Positions 1 through 10,600 of a DNA stretch of 64,000 bases are shown in pieces. Source of the stretch: Caprella mutica. Taxonomy: Eukaryota; Arthropoda; Malacostraca; Amphipoda; Caprellidae. The notes under the pieces are model-generated. The model was not told the origin of the DNA. It made no database searches and was given only the letters and a program-made list of their open reading frames with translations. The DNA lies in contig CANNZV010001158.1 in assembly GCA_947561585.1 (NCBI GenBank), positions 1 through 64,000 on the forward strand. Direction: 5' to 3'. Position 1 is the stretch's first letter, and every line of letters begins with the position of its first letter. The position numbers were made by a program, and so were the translations under genes.

Positions 1-332
1 TATTTAAATTTTTTTTGCCTTTGTAGGGGGTTCAAGAGTTTTACCAGTATTTAACTTCTATTCTAATTGGTATCATGGATACCAATGGAAATAAGTTAAA
101 TAATGATTATTATATAAAGATTTTACGTGTTCGAAAACATGAAACCGTGCGATAACACGGAACTAACCCTAAATGGGATATTTTGAGATTCTGAACCAAT
201 TGCTTCTAATAACCTCAAGTGGATTATACATGTCTCGAAATAATTAGCACTTTTATAAAAGTGGGGCCTGCTTTTATATCAAGTTTTTTCAGAGTCATTG
301 ACGTTGTCTTACATTTCCAAAAATGTTCCACG
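1..332. other. AT-rich flank, no gene seen
   Basis: No reading frame with protein-like composition and no convincing splice pair is visible. The stretch ends at the 8-bp direct repeat that begins the hAT-like element. Confidence 0.5.
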
Positions 333-818
333 ATGATCATTAGGGTGCATATATATATCAAATATATGCAGTTCTCTGCATATATTTCAAGAGCATATAA
401 TATGCACGTTTAACATGTAAATAAAAGTCTAACCTATGCCGTTTTCTTCTGGGACCCTGCATAGAAGATTACTTTAACTGTGGACCCAAGTATATTTTAT
501 CAAACTAATTACATATTCAAATCTAAAAAGTTTGTAGGTGGAATATTGAAACTACAAATGTATTACTAAATTCATATGCATCTTGGTATTTGGTAAATAT
601 TAATAGTAGCTAATAGATAAGTAAATCAATAAAAATATTTTCGAGCGTTGTATAGTACTCGAAAAATATGAAATCTAATAGAACGAAGGTATGTCATTCA
701 TTTTAGAAATTAAACACAAAATGGTTTAGAATTCAGAACTAGAAAAATTTAGATAAGTGAACTTTCTCCATCGGATTTATCTTGCAACACATTTGCTCCT
801 CTTGTTTTTTGTGATGTA

Positions 819-2111
819 CAGGGTGGGGCGTAAGTTCGGAAGCAAATGAAAGTGCATATTATAATGCAACGAAAAATATATTTAATAATTTACAGTTATG
901 TATTATTACATAAGGGTTTTAAGAATTCAAAAATCATAAATTTATTCAAAATGTCCCCCCTTGTTTTTAATAACAGCCTCAAATCTCCTCCGAACTCCTC
1001 CTACTGCGGCACGCAACTGTTCTTGTGAAATTTCCTTCCAAGATCTCTGGAGCAAACGCTTTAAATCATCCACACTGCGATGGAATTTACCACAGGCCTT
1101 TGATTCAAGAATGGAACATACCGAAAAGTCCATAGGATTAACATCTGGGGAGCAGGGAGGCCACATTTCTTTGGACCAAAACCGTGGAAGATGGTCATGG
1201 CACCAGTTTTGAGTGACATTTGCAGTATGTGAAGTCGCGCCGTCTTGCTGAAATGTCCATAGAGTGTCATTACCGATTCACCGAAGTGATCCTTAGCTGA
1301 CTCCAACATTGGCGTCAAAATATTCTCAATATAACATTTAGCATTGATTTTGGCGCCTTGTTCCACAAAAATTAAAGGAGATCTCCAAGTTTCTGAAACG
1401 GCGGCCCAGACCATTACTGAAGCAGGTTTCATGGTTCTGTGGACAGTTTTTTGGTTGTATGGGATGTCTTTTGCACTTTTACCAATTATTCTGTCATTCT
1501 TCCGGTTGTGAGCCATTTCCACTGAAATTTTTTCCGTCAGACCAAACAATTTCACCAGCCGTGCTAGACTTCAATTCGCTCAGAAGTGCTTTGCTTCTCT
1601 CCAATCTCTTTTTCTTTACAGCTTCTGTCTCTTTTGGAGGGTGAAAGAGGACATCTTTAGGTCTTCTTTGACAACTCTTCTCATTGTTCTGGGACTCACA
1701 TTAGCTGTTTTGGCTTACAATCGCATTGACCTTTTCGGGTTCCTCCTGATCTTCTCTCGGGCACATTTTATCAGTTGTTTGGTGCTTTGTGAGCGTGGTC
1801 TACCACTTCTTGGACGATCAGTCAAGTCTCCTCTCTCATTAAAACGCTTCACACACTTCCAAACAGTCGATCTCGCTATTGAGAGAGTCTTTGAAATGAC
1901 GGAATCTGACTTCCCGGCACGGTGTAGAGCAATAATGGCTTTTTTTTTGTCTGACATTTTTGAATTGACTAAATTTTTGTAAAAAATAACACTGCCACGT
2001 CATAATGTAGTGTCTCTACTATAGTTCAAACCCTATCACCTACTTAGGAACTTATTTTTAAGAATTATATTAATGTTTGAAAAATTGCTTCCAAACTTAC
2101 GCCCCACCCTG
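819..2111 (-). mobile_element. maT-type Tc1/mariner transposon (DD37D)
   Basis: A 1,293-bp element flanked by TA on both sides (817-818 and 2112-2113), the normal Tc1/mariner target duplication. The 27-bp terminal inverted repeats, starting CAGGGTGGGGCGTAAGTT, differ at one position. The transposase gene lies on the minus strand and is decayed. It sits inside the hAT-like element at 341-2863, so it is the younger of the two insertions. Confidence 0.9.
942..1957 (-). pseudogene. maT transposase, frameshifted
   Basis: Remnant of the cut-and-paste transposase of the surrounding maT element. The N-terminal part (1957-1715) starts MSDKKKAIIALHRAGKS and contains a helix-turn-helix (ISKTLSIARSTVWKCVKRF) followed by the GRPRS motif. 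The central part (about 1555-1200) carries AHNRKNDRI, and the C-terminal part (1166-942) carries WPPCSPDVNPMDFSV. Reading codons through the central region, 37 residues lie between the second catalytic Asp (in TFQQDG) and the third (in NPMD), which places it in the DD37D maT clade. Several single-base indels separate the pieces, including one in an A-rich run next to the first catalytic Asp (about 1525), so no full-length protein can be made. The family assignment is firm, and activity is excluded. Confidence 0.85.
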
Positions 2112-2871
2112 TAGAACGGGTGTTTTCCCAGTACAAAACTACATTAGCAGATAATAGAAGGATCGCGAGATTCACTTTTGGAAACCTGAAATACCATTTA
2201 ATAATAAAGTGCAATTCACTGTTTGAAATTGACTTTCTCTTAAAGAAGTCTAAATTTAAAGCAGCTTTATTTTCAAATGATAAACATTTTGCAGTAAAAA
2301 TAAAAGCTTAAAACCTTCATTTTATTGTAAGTTCCACTCAAACCTTCAAAGTACAATTACATTCAAAACATAACTATACATAGATAAACTTTATTTTAAA
2401 TTCTGTAATTAACTTTGATCATATAATATGCACACTTTATTGAATATATTCTGGCATAAAAAATGCTTATTGGTTCCGCATATTTTTGCATATTTCCAAT
2501 ATGCATTTCGGTTCAGCATATATGAAGACTTTGGTTCCAAAACGCGATAAACGCCACTTTTGAAAAAAATGAGTTTCCACCTAAATCAATATTGTATTTC
2601 GTCGGTATTGTGGATTTGAATTGTTTATGTTATTATAACCTCAATATGCTATGTGAATGATTGAAACAGAAAATAGTGGTTTTCATCTTTGTACTTTCTT
2701 GGTAAAGAAAACACATTTTAACTCAAATTGATCAAAATGGATTTATAGCGTTTTGGAACCAAACTCTTCATATGCACATTGACTTTTTGCATATTATATG
2801 CAGAAATAGGCATATAATATGCTGCATATCGCGTCAAAAATTAAGCATATTGTCACATCCCTAATGATCAT

Positions 2872-3708
2872 TTTAAACATTCATGAAAATTCAAGTTCAT
2901 CTATCTGTGAATAATGTAAACAACACTACCGAGCAGTCAAACTAGTTAACCAATAAAAACTTATCTTTTCTGTAAATGCATTGATCTCAGCCGAAATATT
3001 TAATTATCATTAACCAATGCTCATCTACCACATCATCTCAAACTAAGTAAATCATATGAATATTACACACCTCACTCTAACTACCCTTTACCATAAGTAA
3101 AAGTTTCTACATCGTAAATTAATGTAAATATCATCTACAGGTAAAAGGAAAAGAACAGTATTTACGAAGTGTAATGTTCAACAATAAAAATATTTACATA
3201 GCGATCTATAGATTTACAAATTAATATAATAATATACAATAACTATGACTACTAAATGAGTTTATGAACTTTGGAAAGGATTAGCAGGTAGTTAGTAGGA
3301 CTCATGCACGTAGAAAAGCTATTGAAATTGAAAGGTTGAAGTTGAAATTATAAAATTCTTGAAAATGTTGAATGATTTTGAGAAAATGAACTATTAATAT
3401 TTTAGGAAGCCATTAGATGATTTCTAACAATATAAAATACTAAATACTACATGCAATTCCGTAGGTAGTGCCTATATCAAAATAGGATTATTTTGAGATG
3501 TGAAAAGGCAGTAGATATAATAACAAATTCATGATTTATATTTCCTGTATGATTTTGTTTAATAAATTTTACAGATCAATTATGGTTACCCTTTGTTTTT
3601 TTAACAGAAAATATTTATCTAGAATCTCCACTTTTTATTGAACTAAATATTATATCAGCAATAAAGTAAAGATAAAAGAAAGAAAACACAATTTTCTCCT
3701 TTTCTAAA
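2872..3708. other. Intergenic AT-rich stretch
   Basis: No gene, RNA gene or bounded repeat was recognised. It lies downstream of TTC33 and separates two mobile elements. Confidence 0.4.
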
Positions 3709-3710
3709 TA

Positions 3711-3962
3711 CAGTAAAACTTCTGAGTTATGATGCACTTCAGAAATGAAGAACCTGAATTATGAAATGCACTTGAGTTAAAAAGTTATTTTCTATGTTTA
3801 TATCATAGAAAATGGTATAGGCCAAGAATTTCGTCATATTAAAAGTTCAATGACCATAATTTTCTAAGATCTTAATTATAGAAAACTATCTAGTACACCA
3901 GAGATATGAAGTGGCTTTGAGTTATGAAGCAACCACTACTTCATAACTCAGGAGTTTCACTG
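3711..3962. mobile_element. Pogo/Tigger-type MITE
   Basis: A 252-bp element flanked by TA (3709-3710 and 3963-3964). The inverted repeats of about 24 bp read CAGTAAAACTTCTGAGTTAT on the left and CAGTGAAACTCCTGAGTTAT inward from the right. CAGTRAAAC-type ends with a TA duplication are characteristic of pogo/Tigger elements. The interior is non-coding. Confidence 0.75.
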
Positions 3963-3965
3963 TAG

Positions 3966-3971
3966 TTTATT
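3966..3971 (-). promoter_or_regulatory. Candidate poly(A) signal for TTC33
   Basis: AATAAA on the minus strand, about 340 nt beyond the TTC33 stop and immediately outside the pogo-type MITE. It is the first canonical hexamer I found downstream of the stop. The assignment is by position only. Confidence 0.35.
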
Positions 3972-4310
3972 TCTGAATAGGTAGCTACAATTGATACTTT
4001 CACGCTCATGCCGTTGTAATTTTGGGACAAAAATGACAGATGTCTATAGTAGTCAAAAACTCACAAAACGGTGGCATGTGAAGATCCATCAAAGGAGGGG
4101 CATCTTTTGTGACAACTTTGAGTAAATACAAACTGTTTAACAAACAAGCTATGATTGTATATTGCTTTCATCTTTCTACTATAAATAATAGTTCACTGTG
4201 GTTCACATTAGTGCCAATTCAACAACATGAAGGCTATAGCAGTCTGCGACCACAAAAGAGTTAATAAAATCATTCAATAAATATTATAATTATACAACTA
4301 ACACTAATTC

Positions 4311-4664
4311 TCAGCTGTCAGGCAGCTTAGGTCTCATACAAACCATATTAGATAGATCTACACTGGAGGGAACTTTAGGGACATCATCTTTCGAAGCTCC
4401 TGACTTATTGGAACTACAACATGAAATGAACTTCACTTTATCTGACACGGAGCTACGTTTGTACGAGCTAAATTTGCTTTTCGAAGAGACTTTAGATTCT
4501 TCTAAGAGTTTTTTAAAGGCTTCAGGATTCTCTTTCAGATCTACTATTTGCAATGATTCTCTGGATTCTTCATCACTAAGTCTTCCCTTGTCATCTGTTT
4601 CAATTTTTTTGACATCATTTTCTCTCTGGAGATTTCTATAAGAATGCAACAGTTGTGCGGCCCA
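4311..4664 (-). CDS. TTC33: TTC33 coding exon 6 (last)
   Basis: Acceptor CTTTTTCCAG|TGG. Encodes WAAQLLHSYRNLQREN, matching the WA.TL helix after TPR 3 in the family, and then a Ser/Lys/Glu-rich tail ending in a TGA at 4311-4313. The 117 codons read without interruption. Confidence 0.88.
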   Translation of the reverse strand, partial: WAAQLLHSYRNLQRENDVKKIETDDKGRLSDEESRESLQIVDLKENPEAFKKLLEESKVSSKSKFSSYKRSSVSDKVKFISCCSSNKSGASKDDVPKVPSSVDLSNMVCMRPKLPDS

Positions 4665-7600
4665 CTGGAAAAAGATAGAAATAATAGATAAAAATTTACA
4701 ATGAAATAGAGAAATAGAATACAATGATATTTATGACAAGTGAAATAAATCAGGTATTACCCAGTAGCCATATCATTCAAAGCCAATTTACAAAGCTACA
4801 TAACTATATTTACTATTAGAAAAAACTTACTAATAAAAAGGCAATGATGTCCATTTTTTGGAAAGAATAATTATTCAATATAAATAACTTGGCTAGCTAT
4901 ATGTTTAGCTGATTTTGACAGGAATTCAAATGATCATTTATAAAAATATCTGTTGACAGTCAGCTCATTCCATATTAATAAGATTATTCTATTGTATCAG
5001 TAATTACCTTTAAAGAAATTGAGGTAATGTTTGCGTAGAGCTTTGGGTTATTTATTTACCTTGAGGTCATGCTCTCTCAGCTCTGGGTTATTTATTTACC
5101 TTGAGATCACGTTCCCTCAACTCTGGGTTATTTATTTACCTTGAGGTCATGCTCTCTCAGCTCTGGGTTATTTATTTACCTTGAGGTCATGCTCTCTCAG
5201 CTCTGGGTTATTTATTTACCTTGAGGTCATGCTCTCTCAGCTCTGGGTTATTTATTTACCTTGAGGTCACGTTCCCCCAACTCTGGGTTATTTATTTACC
5301 TTGAGGTCACGTTCCCTCAACTCTGGGTTATTTATTTACCTTGAGGTCATGCTCTCTCAGCTCTGGGTTATTTATTTACCTTGAGGTCACGTTCCCTCAA
5401 CTCTGGGTTATTTATTTACCTTGAGGTCACGTTCCCTCAACTCTGGGTTATTTATTTACCTTGAGATCACGTTCCCTCAACTCTGGGTTATTTATTTACC
5501 TTGAGATCACGTTCCCTCAACTCTGGGTTATTTATTTACCTTGAGATCACGTTCCCTCAACTCTGGGTTATTTATTTACCTTGAGGTCACGTTCCCTCAA
5601 CTCTGGGTTATTTATTTACCTTGAGGTCACGTTCCCTCAACTCTGGGTTATTTATTTACCTTGAGGTCATGCTCTCTCAGCTCTGAGTTATCCGGGTTGA
5701 GTCTCAGACACACACTGAAGGTTATAACTGCTTTGTGTAGTTCACCAATACCTGCAAGATATAAAATCTGGATCAGAAAAATAATGAATTACTTTTCAAG
5801 GAGAAAGTAAATAATTATGATTAAAGAGAAGAAATGATTACAGATAAGTTCAGTTTACAAGGTTTTCAATGTAACTATATTGATAAAATGCATCCTTTGA
5901 GGGATAATTTACCGAATTTTAGTAGTGGTATAAAGTCTGCTTCAGAACAAAAGACCATATTGCTGACGTCAAAAGCAAACCATGTACAAGGAAATGAAAG
6001 AAGCAGTCAGAAAGGAAAGTGGCTTCATGAACAAAGTTGGTGACTCTGAAAGGGACAAGCACCGGTTGCTGCACTAACGGATGGAAGAGGAAAAGAAGAA
6101 GTGATAGTAAATGAAGAATACAACCCTACCTAACACAAAAAATATAAGACCTCGTAGACGATTCCAGGACAATAACCCCCCGTGCAAAAAAAAAAACGCA
6201 GTCAAAAAACCCCCGTGCAAAATACCCCCCGGACAAAAAAAAACCGGACAAATACTCCCCGGACAAAAAAAAAAAACAAGCAAAAACCCCCGGTCTCTAT
6301 AAATAGCATAATTCATTTTTATTAATTAAGGCAAGCCCCCCAAAACCCCCCCAATCGGACCGCTAACCTAACCTTAGGTGGACAATCTCTCTTTATATTT
6401 ATAGCATATAGTAATTTTATTAATAAAAAATTAATGAAAATTAATTAAAATGAATTATGCTATTTATATCGACCGGGTTCTTGTCCGGGTGGTTTATTGT
6501 ATGGTTTTTTTTTGCACGGGGGGTTATTGTCCTGTCACCCTCGTAGACAGCATAATTCTAGCACAATCCTCTAAAACTGCAAGTAGAGTTAAAAAAATGA
6601 TAAACATGGAAGAAATGAAAAAGGCAATTCATAATCCAAATTACAACAGTTAGGGGCCCAAGGATTGCCACCCCTTCTCTTCCATTCACCACAGACGGGC
6701 AAGCTAATATATAATAATACCTAGACAACATAATATAACAAGTTTGAAATAGTTTGCCAAATTTACAATTAAGTAACTATATATTGCAGCAAAATAATTT
6801 ACTAAATAAATAACTAAAAACAAAAGTAAAATGTTAAGAGGAGACATATCTTATCAATTGAAGCAGTTACAATAATTTGAATTTCTTGATCTAGTTAGCT
6901 ATAAGAATCTAATGATCTTAATGGTAGCTAGTTAGAAATCATATGAAAGTATTTTAATGCTTAAATAGTAGCTAAGAGTAGGAATGCTTCGACTGTGAAA
7001 TTGATTATAACCTATCTATAGCTTTAGGTAGCTACCCATGAGTGCACGTCCTAGAGTCTGGTGTCCACACCACCACAATGGGGCCAGAGATACACACTCT
7101 TGAGCTGACTTGATGCTTGGCACATACTCTCCAACCTGGAGAAAAAGAAAAGAAAAATAATCAAACAGTTAAAGAACATTTTAGTTGACTTTGAGGATGA
7201 TCAATAAAAAATGAAAATGTCAAGAGATTTTACAATTTAAGAAGGTATAATGTAGATTGGACTAAATATTCTCTTTAAACAAAATGATAAACTTTTTAAA
7301 ACAGAAGAACATTGCTGGAATTGAAATTTAAAGATGCTTAGAAATTTATTGAAAGTATTGATAAATCAGAAGTGTTCTATGATGACTATCCTAAAGTATT
7401 ATGAGTAGAGCTAGGACATTGGAGCACTTAAAAAAGAGCAGTAGTAGCAGTTAAAATGAGCACTTTTAGCTCTATAAGTGTGCAGTAGGAGCGATAGAAA
7501 GGAGCATTTGGAGCACTTATCGGAGGATTTGGAGCACTTATCGGAGGATTTGGAGCACTTATCGGAGGATTTGGAGCACTTATCGGAGCATTTGGAGCAC

Positions 7601-10600
7601 TTATCGGAGCGTTGGGATCACTTATTAGAGCATTTGGGAGCATTTGAGGCAGTTATTGGAGTGTTTCATGCACCGAAAGAAAAAGCGTGTTACTTATCGT
7701 AGTAAGAATTTTAATTAGGTTTTGTTTTTGAAGAGTTTTTGGATGAATTATACACTAGAATAATTGTATCCAAAATTAAATTATTTTAAAAGATCATTGT
7801 TAGAGGCAATATGTAAGGACACAATCATTATGTAAATATGTAAGGCTCAAAAGTATTGTGCAATACTTGAAAAAAACATACTAAAAAGAACAATGGATAT
7901 TGGACCCAAAAATGAACGTATACAGTACATATAATAATTTGAATGTATATTGAGTCTATAATGTTACAGAAAATTCTAGCATCACATGTTGTTGAAGTTT
8001 GGTAAGAATGTGAAAGTCAACTCGTATTAAAGTTAACCCACATTAACAAGAATAATCTCTATTTCTGTGGAAGTAACAAGGGTACTAGCATAGCGGGAAA
8101 CACCTTAGGACGTCAATTCAGGAAAGGTTTCAGTCGAGTTTCTTCACTTACGCCTTGCAAATCATTTCTGACTTTTTTTTTTCAATGTTATCAACGCAGT
8201 ATTTACTTACTCATATAAATGTATGAAATAAAAAGATAGATAAAATAAAACAAAAATAAAAACAAAAGCACCTAAATAGATATGAATTAGGTGAAAATCT
8301 AGTGTTTAAAATAGAATAGTTATACATATGTTTTTATTTCTATAGAACTACTATAATCAAAGAAAATGTATAAGAAAAGGGTAACTAAATCAAATTATTA
8401 TAAAAAACTGAACAACAATACATTAACAGACTAACTCATTAAGTGAATATAATCAATGCATGACTAGATACCTGGGTAGACATATGAAATATTTGTTAAC
8501 CATATAATTTAAAGATATCATTGTAGGAGCTGCATGGCCCTTAGAAAGGATATTTTTTGCCCGATACAAGATAGTTCGCTGTACGTGCTTTACCTGTAAT
8601 ATGATTTCTCTTCAAAATTTTAAATTAGTTAACTTTCAAAAAATAATTACGGATAAAATTTCTTTGACTGTACCTAGGCAATAGTACACAAGCACATACC
8701 CTGTTATTTCACTGAAGCTATCTCTTTATCAATATCAAATTCGCATTATAATCTATTGTTAGTTTCATACGAAGTAATTAATGGTAATATTAAAGATGGG
8801 GAAAGAAATATATAAATTAAAAAGGCTACCTAAATAAACATTTTCAACATTCACTGGCAGGTAGCTATGTGAAATAAGCTCGACCAGTCAAGTTTAAGCT
8901 TTATGAACCATTAAATACACTTAATTAAAGGTACAGTTGTACACACGATAAGAATGTTACAGTTACGTATTTGATATTACTCCATATTTGTGCGCATTAG
9001 AAGTCAACCAGAGAGATATGGAGCATTTAGGAGAGTTTGGAGCTTTTTACGAGCGTTTATAGCATTTGGAGCATTATGAGCACTAGTAGCATTTTACTTA
9101 TAAATGCTCCAATGTCCGAGACTTAATTATTAGTGATGGAAGTAACCTGCATGTATGCCTGAGCAATCATCTCGTGCAGAGTGTGGTCTGTGGGCACGTA
9201 GGAGAGAGCAGCTTGCCACTTCTTAATGGCAGACCACCATTTGTTAGCTAGAGGAAAGATAATGCAGTTAGATAAAATGTGATAATATACAGCTGGCTGA
9301 GTAGACTGTAGATATGATAATCTAATTAGAAAATATAATAAGAACTATTTACAAGAGGAGTAAATACATATTCTATAGAGCAGGGGTGGGCAATTGTGGC
9401 ACTGAGTGCTGTTTCTGGCACTCAAATGGCACCATTTGCCCACCTACCTAATTTATATACTAATTATTAAAAGTTACCCCTATTAAATTGAAAGAAAATA
9501 AAAGTTCATTAAAATTTTTTATTAAACTTACGGATACCTATTTCAAATATTTATTTATTATATTCAGGTATCGTATGTGATTGCTGTTGTCCGTTAATAT
9601 ATGTGCAATTTACCTGTTTAAAGTATTTTCTAATAAGTATACCCTGCAGAATTGTTATTTTATACGGTGCCATTGTGGATATTAAACATAAGCGTGTAAT
9701 TATTAATTGTTGAGCACTTGTATAATACAGTGTATTTCGACCAATTATGACCGTCAGAGTAAAAGAAGAAATAATTGTCATCTGTCTGTTATTCTATCTC
9801 AATACTTTACTTACTTTGGGTACTAAATTATTCTTCATTAGTGAAGAATAAGGAAGCATCACCTGAATAAATAGCAATCCTTTACACATGATGATATAAT
9901 TTAATATATAGCGTCGGATCGGGTGGCTTTGCGCATTTTCCGCATACTTTGATTTTACGAAAAAACTACAGAAGTCAGCAATCTGATTTTCTGTGTGCAG
10001 ATAGATGAAGGTTAGACCTAGATGCACATCAAGTTTCAACTCTTTAAGTTCAATAGAAGTTCACTCTTTGTTTAAACTGTGAATAGAAAATCTAACCCCA
10101 ATATGCTATGCAACTGCCGTGAATCTGCCCCAATCTTCTATGCTGCTGTGCAATTGCCGTGAGCCTGCTGTGCAATTGCCGTGAGACTGCTGTGCAATTG
10201 CCGTGAGGCTGCTGTGCAATTGCCGTGAGGCTGCTGTGCAATTGCCGTGAGGCTGCTGTGCAATTGCCGTGAGTCTGCTGTGTAATTGCCGTGAGTCTGC
10301 TGTGCAATTGCCGTGAGTCTGCTGTGCAATTGCCGCGAGTCTGCTGTGCAATTGCCGCGAGTCTGCTGTGCAATTGCCGCGAGTCTGCTGTGCAATTGCC
10401 GCGAGTCTGCTGTGCAATTGCTGTGAGGCTGCTGTGGAATTGCCGTGAGGGCGAGGCTGCTGTTGAATTGCCGTGAGGCTGCTGTTGAATTGTCGTGAGG
10501 CTGCTGTTGAATTGTCGTGAGGCTGCTGTGGAATTGCCGTGAGTCTGATGTGGAATTGACGTGAGGCTGCTGTGCAATTGCCGTGAGGCTTCTGTGGAAT

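Larger units (their letters stand above)
341..2863. mobile_element. Non-autonomous hAT-like element, interrupted by a maT transposon
   Basis: The element is bounded by a perfect 8-bp direct repeat ATGATCAT at 333-340 and 2864-2871. Its ends are short imperfect inverted repeats, TAGGGTGCATAT on the left and TAGGGATGTGACAATATGC read inward from the right. An 8-bp duplication with TAGGG ends is typical of hAT transposons. The subterminal regions carry many palindromic GCATAT words such as GCATATAATATGC, the kind of clustered short motif that hAT transposases bind. An internal inverted pair (GGTTCCAAAACGC near 2535 and GCGTTTTGGAACC near 2740) adds further fold-back potential. No hAT transposase is encoded. 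Without the nested maT element the original insert would be about 1.2 kb. Confidence 0.75.

Noticed and set aside
5041..5680. AGGTCA nuclear-receptor half-sites repeated every 40 bp
   Set aside because: The word arises from the reverse of the exon codons ATGACCTCA. The exon-splice-site origin explains the array fully, and half of the units have AGATCA or AGGTCAC without pairing.
5041..5680. CRISPR-like array
   Set aside because: There are no variable spacers; the whole 40-bp unit is repeated head to tail in an animal intron.
6074..6316. Open frames rich in Phe/Gly or Lys/Pro
   Set aside because: Low-complexity C and A runs of a fold-back element; both strands are open.
7428..7702. Open frames with seven-residue peptide repeats on both strands
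   Set aside because: A 21-bp tandem DNA repeat produces these automatically.
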